Positions 35,970 through 53,422 are shown, counted from the stretch's first letter. The stretch is DNA of 64,000 nucleotides from Diphasiastrum complanatum (GCA_029204225.1 CM055097.1:39239106-39303105); one strand, 5' to 3'. Translations and numbers: made by a program. The notes: generated by a model not told the origin, from the letters alone.

Positions 35970-38900
35970 TTTTTACATAAACTTGAATGTCCCTTTGGAA
36001 GATATTTGGTTTAGCTTGAGGCTTATCATGAAAGAGTTGTGATTTGCATAAACTTTCAGATTCCCCCTAAAAATTCAACTTCTTTTAATAATAGGTTTTC
36101 CTTCACTAGGATAGCAAAATTTTATTCATAAGTCTTTCATTCTCTTATTAGAAAAAGTATGGAATCAAAATGGGTCGTTTGTAAAGATACTTTTGTTGAC
36201 TTTGTACACTTTAAATGTCCAAGTGGACCAATGAGCTTTCTCTATGTATCAAGAAGTGTAACATTGATAGACAGATAGAAAACTTTTAGACTTTTCTGAC
36301 TATACTTTGGTGATTTTTGAAACTCCCATTCGGCAACAAAAAACCATTAACTGGGTAGTAGTTGATGCCCCTATTTATTTTGGCTGCCCACATATGTAAA
36401 CTCTTGGTCACTTGTTGAAAACTATAGTTCAGCTAACCTCTATGGTTAGGATCATCTAGCCATTGTGACACAGATCCTTTTCACTCTTTTGGTGCTTGTT
36501 TTGTGTAGAGATGGCGACTCATAATTGGAGACCAAGAGGTAGGATTGGTGCTATTAGTGTTTACAATGAAAAATATTTAGAAGATCAATGGATACTAAGA
36601 ATATATTACAAATATCAATGGATTAAAAAAAATGAATTAAAAGTATGTGATTTAATCATTCAACAATATTTAAATTGATTGATCTTATCTATTATGCAAT
36701 AATAATAAAAATATTACCCGTTTTCTATTGTTTGTAGATTTATATCCATCCAACATTACAAAATGTGGTCTCCAAAATCCCTTTTGGATTTAGGGATTTC
36801 TAGATAATAATGGTATTGCTGGTAGATTGGAGCTATACAATCTACCTTCATATTCTGATATTTTTGAAAGGCAGTGTTCAATAAAGAGTGTTTATGGATA
36901 TTAAAGTGTTTTGAAATGTAGCATTGGTTCAAAAAGTAATAGATTGAATTGGTTTTAACCTTTTACAATCTTTGTTGATTTTTTCTCAAAATGTAATGTC
37001 CATCAAACGAAAACAACGTTATTTGTAAAGATTTGAGCGTTATGTTTTTCGAGTTGCTTGATGACCATTGGGACACCAAACAAAATGAGCAATTTCAATG
37101 TAGGGTATCTAAATCGTCTATGGCATTTAGATATTACATAGAAAAACAAATGCTTATTTGTTGTTGTATTATGGATGATGGTTAGAAATCAATAATGAGT
37201 GGAAATCATTAGATTAAGACTTCAAATAAATCACCAAAAGTGGCCGCAAAAAAATATGAAAAGAAATGATGATCTTATTATAGTAAAATATGAGGAGGAC
37301 TGGAATCTCATATAGATTTGATCAGAGTTGGAGATGTTGGAATACGATCTTTCTCACCATTATCAGTTTCAACTTAATGGTGTAAAAGTAAGCTTTGCAT
37401 TTCAAATTATGATGGCATACTCAAGCTTTTAGTATTTGTGCAGAAAGTAATCCAATCATTATTCCCTAGCTGATTAAGAATAATTGTTATGTGCAGGTGA
37501 GAGCAAGGAAAGAAGAACACATCGAATGCCAAGATATAGACAAAACCATTGAAATACTGGATCTCTAAAAAGAGTAGAATTTATATAACAAGGTTGATAT
37601 GTACAATGATGCTCAAATATATGAACATGTTTTTATCCCTAGAGGCTCAAAATGTCATTCTAGATGTCTATCCACCATTTGAGTACAATATGTATTTACA
37701 ATTCTTCTACTTTCTCTTCTTTCTTTCTTGTCTCTATCACCTCCACATCCACAAAGTTGATCATGAAGCATACATCAACAATTTTCATGTGAACATATCT
37801 TGTCATGCCAATTGGTCGCACATTGGATTGATTGGCTAGTTTGATTCTAAAAGATACACGATCCATTTCTTGTAGGTTCAAAGCTTGACAAAATGTGGGC
37901 GAGAGTACCGGTGGGAATTTTATTAGGAGTCTAGATGGAACCAGTTCTCACTTTTTCTTGATCTTTCTCTTGTTAGTATCTTGCTTGTTCAACTTCCGTC
38001 TTCATTATTCTGAAGTTCTCATTCATGGCCATGGGGCTAGAATATTTCTCAGTGGAACACCTACTAGCTCGTTATGTTGGAACACAAGATGACTGGAAAA
38101 TTGAATGATTCAATTAACACACAAAAAAAAAACTCTTCAGAAAACTAAAAGACTTTTGGCATGTAAGCGTTTCTGGAAAGGCTTGCTATTACAAAAATCA
38201 ATAAAAAACTAGATTTTGATCGAGTAAAAGTTTAAACAAGATTCACACAAGCAACGTACATTTGTTGAGAAGATTAATAACATAAAATAGGACAAAAACA
38301 AGTTAAAAAGACCTTCGAAATGAGGAGATCTAGGCCTATTCATCTACTCCTCGACAAAATGAGTCAAAATTGTATGTTATCTTTTTTTTTACCACATGTC
38401 TAGTAGATCCACTGCTACTACAAGTGTTATGGGCAAGTAAAAAGGAAGGACCAACTTTGTTGTAGTACAAGGAGGTCGAGAATCGATCCAACGGGAAGGA
38501 AGGTGATCTAGAGGCACAAGAAACTCTTGTACGATAGGAAAAGTGGTAGTTGTCACCGACTACCTCTTCCAAAGCTTTGTTATGTCTTAACTAAAGGCTA
38601 AATCTATAATGAATCCTAGAAAATGCACGGAATGGGTAGATCTACTTCTTATCCTACTTCTTGGCTGTTTGTGGGTGTTGTACTCTTCATAGCTCTTGGC
38701 CTCTTTGGGTTCCAAGGCTTAATGTAAAAGGAAACCTACCTGTTTTGGCTTAAAGCCCTTGGTTCAAATCTAACACCTACAACTATAGCAAAGAGAAGAG
38801 GTATGAGAAGGAGACTAAATACGAAAGAGTATGGAAGCCAATCTTCCTATGCCATAGTTTGGTCTGTTTTGACTTGCATAACATTCTACAACAACTCTCA

Positions 38901-39940
38901 CTAACAAGGAGAGACACTAAAAATCATGTAAGTTTGTGATTGTTCTATCATGATAAAAATTGACTCTTTCTCGTTGATTGATCCACTTATGCTGATAAGC
39001 AACTATGGTGTAAAAACTTTGTATGATCTTTGATCACGCTCTTTCATTGAATCATTCAGACAACATACATATTACCGATTGGGCGCCCAATATATGTAAC
39101 AAAAGTGCGCTAGAAACAGACTCCCATCGCATCCAATCATAGGTACTTGACATAAACTTGCTGTAAAATTGTATGTAGTTGGTGAAAGCATGGCCTGCGC
39201 CTTGTGGGGTGCGGGGTGACATATTTGAATTGTACAGGTTCCAATGGTTTTATAGAGGAGTTTTGGGCCGAGGACACTAAAAAAACACAAGAATTGAAGG
39301 GTTGAGTTCAATGATCTCCAATTCAAATTCAACTAGAAAAACCGCATGGCAATCCTCTAATGCTAACACAAGGCATCAAGAATGGAGAATGTCTAGAGTC
39401 CGAGTTGGAAAGCGATGGATGTCGAGGCCACCAACATCCAATGTCTTGGAAAATGATGCTAGAGAAACAACGGAAACTAATGAGATGGAATAGAAGCAAT
39501 TTAAAAATGATAGATTGTGCTTCAAATATTCCTTTGTGATAAATATCATTGAGAAATTAAATTATTGTTATAAATAGAAATTGTTTTATTATTTTATGAT
39601 AATATTTATTTTTGGAAACAAATCTCTCTATATAAGAGTGTGGGTTCTCATTCTGTTGTCACTACTTCTCCTGCTCTGTTGAAATTTTTGCCCTCATAGT
39701 TTAACTTGTCTCATGCAATTAGACTAGTGATTTGCTGGTAAATTAGTGTTCATCGTTGCATTGACAATGTCGTCCTCTAAAATATAATTGGCCAATCTAC
39801 TGGCCCGCACACAGTTTGCAAATCAGTTAGATCGTATTTATTAATCCATACCATCTCCTTTGTGCAATGTGTAAGTGCTTTGTACTCGGCCTTTCACTCA
39901 TCTATCTAACCATCACAAGACTAGATCTAAGCTATTGTGT
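35970..39940. other. Gene-free stretch of about 4 kb
   Basis: Strongly AT-rich, with only short frames on both strands. None (including 36496-36678 and 37549-37839) shows a domain I can name. No LTR, TIR or RNA gene is recognised. It probably consists of old, unclassifiable transposon sequence. Confidence 0.45.
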
Positions 39941-39944
39941 TGGG

Positions 39945-40215
39945 AGATTGAGCCAATTCATGCAAGATCATAGTGAAGAGCATTGGAAGCAAGGGAAACA
40001 AGTTTGAGGTACATCCTTGGAACTCGAGATGTTGGCATATTGTATGAGGGATCATCACCTAACTTGTTTGGATTTTCAGATTCGAACTTTGCTGGAGATA
40101 AAATGGATAGGAAATCCATTAGTTCTCATTGTATTTTCATTGGTGATGGAGCTATATCATGGATGTCGAAGAAACAAGCCACTATCTCATTGTCATCTAG
40201 ACCGGTAGAATAGAT
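39945..40215 (+). mobile_element. Copia RNase H fragment
   Basis: The plus frame contains LRYILGTRDVGILYEGSS, FSDSNFAGDKMDRKSISSH and GAISWMSKKQATISLSS, the standard RNase H opening of Copia pol. It ends at a stop just where the conserved (S)xEAEY would follow. Confidence 0.88.
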
Positions 40216-40464
40216 ACGCTTGCCACTCTACGGGCTAATATGGATGCATTCACGTATGTGAGTGAGTATATAGATGAACTTTGAAGCCTTAGGCCGCACA
40301 AATCTTTGGCTCAACTATCATGAATTCTTCTTTGAAGGAAATGGACTGCATGTGAATAAAGACATCTTTTTTTTTTTTTTCGCTCTCAATTATTTGTTGT
40401 AATTACTTGATGTAGGTACATCAAAACAGCCCAAGTCCTAGGTTTTTTAGGCCTTGGTTTTGTC

Positions 40465-40655
40465 AAAGGGGCCTGGGTCGTGCCGTGGCGTGATTTTCAC
40501 TCCAAGGTGCAACTTTTGGTCTTTTGACCTGGTGAAACGGGTCTTGGTCACGTCTTGGCATGATTTTCAAGCCAAGGCATGACTTTGGACGCTTTAATCT
40601 AGTCAAAGGATCCCTGGTCGTGCCTTGGCGTAAAAATCATGCCAAGGCCTAGAAC
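40465..40655. repeat. Three 70-bp tandem units with internal inverted repeat
   Basis: Units begin at about 40469, 40539 and 40609. Each contains a TTGGTCNTGNCTTGGC half followed by GATTTTCAAGCCAAGG, so CTTGGC and GCCAAG can pair within a unit. The third unit is partial. Confidence 0.75.
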
Positions 40656-40669
40656 ATAATAAAAAATAA

Positions 40670-40795
40670 GCATTCACATAGTATGAAAATACTCAAATTT
40701 GCATTCACATAAACATGAAATCGGATATCAAAAATAAAATCAAAAAACTTTGCATTCACATAAACCTAAAATCAGGTATTAAACACAAAATCCTC
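40670..40795. repeat. Short direct repeats (GCATTCACATAAAC)
   Basis: TTTGCATTCACATAAAC occurs at about 40697 and 40749, with a related AGCATTCACATAGT at about 40669, each followed by ATGAAAAT or ACTAAAAT-like sequence. This tract sits just downstream of the histone-like frame's stop codon. Confidence 0.6.
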
Positions 40796-40809
40796 AGTAT
40801 ATTAAGTTC

Positions 40810-41088
40810 TCAATTGTACTCTCTCCTTAACCTTCTTGCAAGGTGGAGATCCTTGGGGAGTATTGTGACTTTCTTTGCATGTATGACACACAAAAATGTG
40901 TCTTCAAAAAGCTGTGTCATGTATATTTTCGTAGACTCTTGAATCACTGACACAGCCTTTGCCTTAACCTTGTTCCCCAAGAGATATTCATCTATGATTT
41001 CTTTGACAAGCCTCACAAACGGGGCCCTAGGTATCAGAAATTTGACAGATTTTTGATATTTCCCTATATTTTGTAACCACTTGGCAAT
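40810..41088 (-). CDS. Divergent histone H3-like protein (histone-fold part)
   Basis: An open minus-strand frame from 41088 (just after a TGA) to TAA at 40810 encodes 92 residues covering essentially the whole H3 fold. It has the alpha-N block (GKYQKSVKFLIPRAPF), then RLVKEI, helix 2 (AVSVIQESTKIYMTQLFED) and helix 3 (LCVIHAKKVTILPKDLHLA), ending RRLRREYN. Canonical H3 has the same spacing throughout, including a loop 1 of normal length. The LIPxAPFxRLVKEI stretch looks more like the centromeric CENH3 type, whereas loop 1 lacks the CENH3 extension. There is no in-frame ATG at the start and no H3 tail upstream in frame. It is therefore either a 5'-truncated copy or the last exon of a spliced gene whose first exon I cannot see. 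No stop or frameshift breaks the fold. Neighbours are all transposon debris. Confidence 0.75.
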   Translation of the reverse strand: MAKWLQNIGKYQKSVKFLIPRAPFVRLVKEIIDEYLLGNKVKAKAVSVIQESTKIYMTQLFEDTFLCVIHAKKVTILPKDLHLARRLRREYN

Positions 41089-41099
41089 TCAGCGCTTCC

Positions 41100-42979
41100 A
41101 TATGCTTCTATATCAATCAATCGTATGCTTGTTACAACAATGCATGATGCCCTATGCAGCTTAGAGTATATGCAAAGTGTATGGATATGGATGCATTCAT
41201 TCAACCTTGCAATTAGTTGGTCCAATCACACTGTGACTATATGATGCAGGTGCAATGGCAGTGGGTGCAAATGGTTTTGACCCCTGGATCATCTGATTCT
41301 TGCACTCCAGCAAGGGTTAGGGCATATAGCAACAAATTTTATTTCTAGGAATAACTTTGATTTGCCTCTTTTTTCCTTTTCTTTCAAAGATACATATTTT
41401 TTCATACATAACAGAAAAGATCCTAAAGTATCAAACACCTTACACAGTATTAGCATGCTATAACTACACGATAATTTCTCACTATCCTACCATTCATTCA
41501 ATAGACGAAGGCAAATACGGATGTCAAGCACATGTATTTTAATTGAAAGTAGAAAGTACAAGAATAAAGCCTATAAAAAATGACCGATATGAGGTAAACC
41601 CATATCTCAATGTGAGCATAGGTGATTCGAAAATCGGAGAAGTACTAGTCATGAATACCGCTTTTGGTTTGAAGTAGCCTTCCCTTCGATCTTCAGAAAG
41701 CTGTTTGAACTTGTCGTTTATGCCAAAATTTGGACAAGCAGTGAAATAAGAGAATTGAAACAATCACAAAATGTTGTCGTAGGCAGTTGGTTGGAAGGAT
41801 CCGCAGACAACAATCTGAGTTAGGTCTGATTTTTTTGACTGTAAACAACCATTGGGAGGCCGCAGACAGCTAGTACAGGCCATAGGTAGGCTAAATCGGC
41901 CACAATCAGGCTGTGGAGGCCACAAACAGCTGGTAAAGGGCTGTAAGGCCACGTGGTAGGCCCTGGTTGGTGGTCGCAGATAGGTTTTGGTAGCAAAAAA
42001 TCAGAGGTGCACAAGAAGCAATATGCTTTCAAACATCAGCAAGACTTTCCCACCTATAAATGATTACGATGAATAAGCACGAGACAAGAGGGACAATCCC
42101 TTCTCCCCAAACGGTGTCAACCCCAACATCTCTCCAAACCACAAACAAGCATTCACTAAATCTATTCAACCATGAAACTGTCAATCCCATATCAACTATA
42201 TATGACAATATTACCATTAATGCACAACTAATCCACTACAATCACAATTTCAAACAAGCAACCTTCAAGCAATATCCATCAAGCCAAAGGTAAGAGTACC
42301 CCTTACTAACTATGGAGCTAGCAACACATAAGCCCAAAACCAAACCCAACCAAGTAACAAGCAAGCATCAATCCATAACCCACTTCAAACAACTCTCAAG
42401 AAAGTAACTAACATCCAAGCTCACTAACAACCATAGCAAACCCTAACATGGAGCAACAACATCCACAACTACTAACACCAAAATGGGCTAACTTCCAAGC
42501 ATCCTCAAGCAAGCAAGCATTTTGAGACTACCACAATGCAAGATTAACATTACTCTCACAAATAATCAACTTTCAAAATACTCAACTCCTAAAATACTCA
42601 ACTCCCAAAATACGGCTCCCTCTTATATCCAACCCCAATGGCCCCCCTTCAAAATGAAGCCTTGCCAAACTTCATGCCCTTCAAGCCTTCTTGCCAACTG
42701 TCCACACTCTATTGGAAAGTACACCAAGTGGCCTCCATGAGAGAGTGGGGGAGTGGTGCATTCAAAGCCCTCCTCTTGGGTACACCCAAAACTAACATAG
42801 ATGGTCATTTTTGTCAAAAGCTAGTGGGTATACCCTTTAAGTTTTCTAGCCTCCAAGGTCTTTTGGCATTTATTATCCAAATTTGGGCGAGGCCCTTTGT
42901 CAACCCCTATTTTTTGTAGGTGGGCTTCATTTTTCTTGGCACTCCATTTGGTCTCCCCTTGATTTTTTTTGATAGCATA
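41100..42979. other. Gene-free stretch
   Basis: No recognised gene. Between 41840 and 41960 a GGAGGCCGCAGACAGCTAGT-like unit occurs twice (about 41853 and 41917). The stretch 42080-42600 is unusually A/C-rich on the plus strand with many CAAGCA and CCAA repeats, giving spurious frames. Confidence 0.5.
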
Positions 42980-45340
<2,361 letters not shown>

Positions 45341-45344
45341 TATC

Positions 45345-46749
45345 AGTATCAGAGGATTGCATGGCTGTCTTAGACGCCTAATCGTTTTTTCCACAATCTC
45401 TCTTTCATGACAGTCTAAGACTCCTACATTGATAATTTGATTCAACGCAAAAGAACAACTCATAAACTCCATTTCACTAAGTAATTCACGATCCTGTTAT
45501 CAAAAATTATTTGTTTCATCAGTTGACATCAATCCAAACGTCAATCGATGTGGTAACAGAGTGGATAATTCACAATCCATCGCTTCCCACAAGTGGGTAT
45601 CAGGTCCCACAACATGTACAGGTTGGCCCGATCATTGGGTTTTTGCCCTACGAGGTTATCGACTTGGTTCGCACATTTTGCTCATTTCCCGAAACTTGCC
45701 CAATTTTTGCCGTTAAGGTTTCTAGGATTTTTCGATATTGCACCACAGTTCATGGTCTTGTTTTTGCATGAAATTTTTTCCCTTCAACGGCTCTTTCCTC
45801 AAAATTGATTTTTTGGGCATTCATGAAAAACTAGTTCCCTTGAGAAATACATTGAGTAATTAATAAAAGTGACTCATTACATGGTGAAATTTTAGCAAGG
45901 TCGAGCTGGCTATTTTTTGTAACTGACCATGCCGTAAAATATTTTCAATGGCCATTTCTAAGGCGGCAAAATATTTTCTAGCCACTTTTAGAGTAGGATG
46001 AGACCCAATTCTACAGGCAATTTTATGCCATTTTTCACTACTAGCTGGGTTTTACATCCTTTATTTACAATATTGCAAAAATAAACCTCAATATTAGCCT
46101 GATTTTCCGTGCAAAAATATCGGCTAACAATGTGGTGCTTTTTCCAAGTCTTTTCAATGTTTCACATTTGAAAGTTTTGAATGTTTGATTGCCACACTCC
46201 CCGTTTAGAAGTTTCAATCATTTTGATTGCTACACTCTCTTGTAACCAGCATGTTGATAAAGACTATAGACTCCCTTTTAGCTACTTTGAGTTTTAGGAG
46301 TTTGATCCCAATTACCCTCACAAATAAGGACATACAATAGAGAAAAACTAATCAGGGAGATACATGAGTACAAAGGACTGACAACCCAAGGCAGAGAATT
46401 AACGAAAGTAATATGAGAAAAAGAAGCAAATAGATTGTATGTTTTTGATGCATTCATCTACAATGCTAACCTACAAAACAAAATTGATTTGATTGTCAAT
46501 TCCTTAGTAGATAGTGTAACTTCAGATAACGTTTTGTTTTGCTTCTCTAAATTCATGGCTTGAATTGCTAAACTCATTCAAGGCTATTACCTAAAAAACA
46601 ACATGTATTTATATTCCATTTGTTGTTTGTTTCTCTTCTCTATGTACTTCCCAATAGAATGAAGTGTCCAACAAACAACAAAAGATTGTGTTAAGATAAA
46701 ACTATTTTGTATATACAATTACAAGCTTTCTATAGAGCTTTACATTGAA
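45345..46749. other. Gene-free stretch
   Basis: At its left edge GTATCAGAGGATTG..ATGGCTGTC resembles the primer site and leader of a Copia element; a variant copy lies about 70 bp upstream (ATTATCAGAGAATTG). After that, frames at 45511-45808 have no recognisable domain, and the rest is AT-rich without features. Confidence 0.45.
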
Positions 46750-47920
46750 TCTACAAGGTGTTGGGTTGAAAGAGGGTGTGTGAGTGTGAGAAACTAAAAT
46801 AGCTCGAAAAGAAATGAACACAAAACTCGAACGAGAAATGAACTCGAACGGGAAGTGTTCATGCGCAGCGGAATGAGCTATATTACTCTATCTCTAGGCA
46901 TGACTACGCCTATTAGAAACAAATAGAACGTTAGTGATAGAAATTACGGTCGATCAGATTATATAGCCAAACATTAAGCAACAAAAACATCAGAAGGATA
47001 ATTTGTCGCAAACAGCTAGACAAATTATTAGTCACGAATGATTCGCGAAGAGCTAGACTGATAATCAGTCGTGAAAGGCAAGACTAAATAGTAGTCGCCA
47101 ATAGTTAGACTAATAATAATTCGCTAAGAACAGATTACCAAATTGAGCAATAAGAGAGTCAGACAGAATGTAGAAAAGCATAGCAATATTGACACAAATA
47201 TGAACGTAGAACAAGACAGAGCTATTATCAGATTAAGTATAGCAAAATATACGTGTCAATAATGCAATGAAGCACAAGACAATAGCGGACGGAACCGTGT
47301 GCTCTACAAAGCTACTTCAATCTGTAAAAGGAATGAACCTGTTATTGACAATACAAAAGAATCAATGCGCAAGGGCATCTACTTCGTCTATCCCTGATAA
47401 GCTTCTAATGCTATTATTTTCACACACACTATTATCTCACATCTTGTTGTATATATACACAATTTTACAGGTGTGCAGATGAAGAAAGTACAAAGTGGAT
47501 GTGCTGTCTGTAGGAGATCGTGGGTGGCTGCTGTCGTTGTCAAATCTGTTAGAAGTGAGAAGGCCGCGATGTCAGCCTTTGCTGAAATGAACGTTGGTGA
47601 AGATGTGAAAAATGCGACACTCTAACAAATTAAGATTTGATTTACAAGGTGCCATTGCTTTTCCTAGGGCACCTTCGGCATTTTGTAAGGCAATGTTGCC
47701 TTTTTCGCTTGTTACAAATCACGCGTAAAAACACAATGTCGTATTTTTTTGCCTTTTTCACCTGTGGAAATTTACTTGTATTTATGCAGACAGTCGAGTT
47801 TTTCGCCTGTCTTATTTTACATGTAAATATGCAGACTGTGCGACAACATGAGTAAAAATACAGCATGAATGGAGGTAGATTAAAATAGGATTTAGGAGAG
47901 AAGAGTAGATAAATCCAACA
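46750..47920 (-). mobile_element. 3' LTR of Copia element C
   Basis: On the minus strand a polypurine tract AAAGGGGGG (47929-47921) is followed by TGTTGGATTTATC starting at 47920. A TATATATAC box lies near 47460-47450. Four degenerate units of about 30 bp around AGCTAGAC..TNATNAGTCGC occupy 46998-47125. The lower boundary is approximate. Confidence 0.65.
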
Positions 47921-48032
47921 CCCCCCTTTAATCTGGATCCTTGAATGCCTTGGTCTTCAAACTAAGCAATGCACAAAATTTGTTGTGTGCATTAACACTT
48001 AATGCCTTCGTGAATATATCTCCCCCGATGTC

Positions 48033-50850
48033 CTACATTCTGTAGTACTTTAATCTCACCTCCTTGTTGAGAACCTTGTCCCTGATGTAGCGATATCTGA
48101 TCTCAATGTGCTTAATCCTAGAGTGAAATCTAGGGTTGTCCGATAAGGCAATAACACTCTGATTATCACATAATAAAATTGTGGGGTTGTACTGATACAA
48201 ATTAATGTCTGATAGTAAATTTTTCAACCAAAACGCTTCCTTAATAGATTGAGAAGCAACAAATGTATTATGCTTATGTAGAAGAAAGTGCAATAGAGGT
48301 TTGCTTACGACTGTTCCATGAGATAGGACTGCCGTTGAAGAAGAATGTAAATCCAGATGTGGACTTGCAATTGTCTACATCTCCTCCCCAGCTTGCATCA
48401 GAATATCCACTGAGCTGATAAAGATTGTCGTTGTTGACATCTCCATAGCAGATGCACTGGTCCATGGTAGCTCGAATATACCTCATGACTCTTATGAGAG
48501 CCTTCCAATGGGTAATGCCAGGATTAACCATATATTGGCTGGGTGAGCTTATTGCAAAAGAGATATCTGGTCTTGTACAGACCATTGCGTACATGAGAGA
48601 TCCAAGAATCAATCAATAAGGATACTCTCTCATCTGCTCTTCTTCCTACTTGGTCTAGGGACATTGGTCCTTTGACAAATGTAGGCCTGGATCCATTGGT
48701 GAGTGACCTAATTTATAGTTCATTAGATTGTGTCTGTTAAGAACATTGTGAAGATACCTTTGTTGAGTGATGTAAATCAGTCGTCTCGCTCTGTCTCTAT
48801 GGATATGAATGTGCAGACATAAGTGAACTTCATCCAGATCAGTCATGTCAAACTCTGAAAATAGCATCTGCTTAGAATCCTTGACCAAACTGGTATTGTT
48901 GCTGAAGAGCAACGTATCATCCACGTATAAGGTGATGATAATGAAGGATTGCTACACTGACTTGGAATAGACGTTGCAATCAGTAGTGCTTGGTTTGAAT
49001 CCTTGTTCGATGAGGAATGTGTTGATCCTCTGAAACCAAGCTCTAGCAAACTGTTTCAAGCCATAAAGTGCTTTGTGCAGTTTACAGACATGATTCTTCA
49101 TACCTTCCAAAACGTATCCTTCGGGCTAGATCATGTAGATGTCTTCTTGTTCAGATAAGCTGTTTGTACATCAAGTTGATGTACTTCGAGGTCGGGAGCT
49201 GCAACATAAGGCAAGAGTGCTCGAATCGATGAATGTTTGACTACTGGACTAAAAGTCTCGCTGTAGTCAACGTTGAGAATTTGAGTGAATCCTTGTGCTA
49301 CCAGTCTTGCCTTCTTTTGATCAATCGCTCCATTGGCATTGTATTTGATCTCAAAGATCCTGTAACCAATGATATTACAGCCAATAGGAGCTTCGACTAG
49401 TGACCACGTCTGGTTCTTGATTAAAGAGGAATACTCTTTGCCCATAGCTTCTCTCCAGACATCAGAGTCTAGTTGGCTGAGTGCCTCTTCGACTGTCATC
49501 GGTTCCTGTATCAAGAGACATGCAGACTCAGGAGTATAACTTGTGGGCTGTGTGCGCACTCGACTTGATCTTCTGGGAGGATTTGAGTGATGAACAACTC
49601 CTGGGACCTGTTGCTGGGTAGCCGCAACGTCTTTATTTGATTCGCTGTCTAAAAGTGGTTCAACAATGGACACACCTGAGCCAAAAGCTCGGATAGTCAT
49701 GTCAATGGCAGGTAATGAAGATTCTCCTGAAGTAATATCCTTGCCTTTGATGTCGACGAACTGATCCTCGATAAAGATTGTATCTTGGCTATACAAGATT
49801 TGCTGGGTATCAAGATCATACAACTTGTATGTATAATCAGATGAAGTATATCCAATCAAGATGGTCTTGTGACCTTGGAAGTCCAATTTATTCCTCGTGT
49901 CTTTTGGGATCTGCGTGTAGGCAACACATCCAAACACTCTTAGGTTCTTCACAGAAGGCTTAGAGCTTGTCCACACTTCGTGGAGTGTCTTGCCTAAGAG
50001 GGCTTGGTTGAACATCTATTCAGAATCTCTTGGGTAGCGATGCATGCGCTAGCATACATTTGGCTGATTCAACTAGGGTGCGGTTCTTCCTCTCGGCTAA
50101 GCTATTAGACTTAGGACTATAAGGAGTAATGAATTGTTGCTCAATGCCTTGGCTTTGGCAGTACTCCTTAAACTCGATAGAGATATATTCTCCACCATTG
50201 TCTGAACTTAGGACCTTGATCGTCCTTCCAGTCTCCTTTTCTACACGCTCTTTGAAGATTTTGAAGCAGTTGAAGGCTTCTGATTTCTTCTTCATAAAGT
50301 ACACCATAGTCCTTTTGAAAAATTCATCAATAAAAGTTATAAAATACTTTGCATCCTTCAGCGAAGGATTTTTCATTGGGCCACAAATGTCTGAATGTAC
50401 AATATCTAACTATCCTCTAGCAATATGCTGATTCTGCTTACAGAGAGCAGATTCGTAGATAAATTTGGCACATATAGGACTTTAGAAAGTAGCTTAGACT
50501 GATTATTTGCAAAGCTTAATCTTACAGTACCTTCACCTTTAATAGCTTGTGTGCTATTGTCGCCAAGGTGAACATATTTCTTGGTACTGTAAGGTGTATA
50601 GGACTTGAAACAACCAATGAGGCTGGTCATGTGCTGAGTGGCTCCGAAATCCCAGAACCAAGAACTGTCGCTGAATGCTCCTTGATGGCTGGTCATGAAG
50701 GCATTATGATCCGCTTCTTGAATAGGTTGTGGAGCTTATGTAGTTGCATTTGCCACTTGATTCGACTGCCCCTTGCTGTTGTTCTTTGCTTGCAATATTC
50801 AGTAGTCTTGAATTTCGTGGTTCTTTCTCTTGCATGATTCGCCTTCTCTC
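48033..50850 (-). mobile_element. Copia pol, nearly full length (element C)
   Basis: On the minus strand there is a zinc-knuckle trace (near 50840-50810), protease WFWDFGATQHMT near 50655 (Phe in place of the catalytic-site Ser/Thr), and LLSVSRI. Integrase follows with FITFIDEF, the catalytic SSDNGGEYIS near 50200 and AERKNRTLVESAK. A 294-codon frame (50015-49131) spans the integrase end to the start of RT (ARLVAQGFTQILNVDYSETF). RT continues with MDDTLLFSNN, then RNase H with YSDASWGGDVDNCKSTSGF and DNQSVIALSDNPRFHS. Stops and shifts at about 50020, 49130, 48655 and 48275 inactivate it. The YVDD box is changed to a MDD-type reading. Confidence 0.92.
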
Positions 50851-50899
50851 ATTCTCCTAGCAACCTAGTTTGATGACTATTTGAGATTTGTTTTATTTG

Positions 50900-52200
<1,301 letters not shown>

Positions 52201-52259
52201 GATAAACAGTTGGATGAAAATTAAAAACTGATTAGTCGATTAGTAGGAAGGAGAATAAT

Positions 52260-52404
<145 letters not shown>

Positions 52405-52622
52405 GTTGTGATAGACAAAACGAGATTCCTACATTATTATTGGGCACGTAGCCAGCACAGGTCAATTACACGTGTGTTTTTTTAATCTGATAATTAAAAT
52501 GCAGTTTGGATTAGAAGCTTATATATGTCATTGTGATTCAAACTTTGAATAGCTTGAAATGAGTTAATGTGATCTTCAAAATGAAAGGCGTGAGATTTTA
52601 GGTTTTGGAAATGAGAAATAGC

Positions 52623-52759
<137 letters not shown>

Positions 52760-53422
52760 AAATTCTTAAAACTTCGAAAAAAAAACAATGATTGATCTAT
52801 GAGAATCTCATCATTTAGTATCAAATAACAACTTAAACAGTTTGGCTAGAGATCAAACTAAAACAACCATGCATCTTTTGCACATTTCATATATGAGAAG
52901 CATGCTTCATTTGCATGCATTGTGTGGGTGCAAAAGATATTTAGATCCCAAAAAACTGATGAAAATTTTGGGCATGGGAAGGAATGCATTGTGTGCTCGC
53001 GGGAAGGAAAGATGTGAACGAGCAATGAGTGAAAAAATACATAATTTATCAGGAGAAAATTAAGGCTCTCTTTTGTAGGAGATGCTCGAGGAGAGTGTCC
53101 AACATCTCCAGCCTCTTCAAGTTGCCCTAGTGTGACTTAATGTGTACTCCATGTAGACTCCCAAGGTTGTCCACGTAATGGCAATTGGGGTGTTGTGTGA
53201 AATGGGTCTTAGGCCACTACACTGTACTCTTTTTAAATGTGCAAAATACATACTCTGCATGCACATTACTTCTTGTGTGTATGTGCATGAAGCATTGCCC
53301 AAGACCCAGATGAGTTGCTCGAGACACCTGCCCATCTTGGTTGGTGGGACGGCCCGCCTGGGGAGCCTACTGGCCAAGACCCCCGGTTGCCCGGTGACTC
53401 GCTACCTAGGACCTGTGCACAC
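52760..53422. other. Gene-free stretch
   Basis: No recognised gene. GC content rises from about 53,300 onward, where the foldback element begins. Confidence 0.5.

Noticed and set aside
36496-37839. Short plus-strand frames possibly from an inserted virus or transposon
   Set aside because: No motif in any frame that I could tie to a known family.
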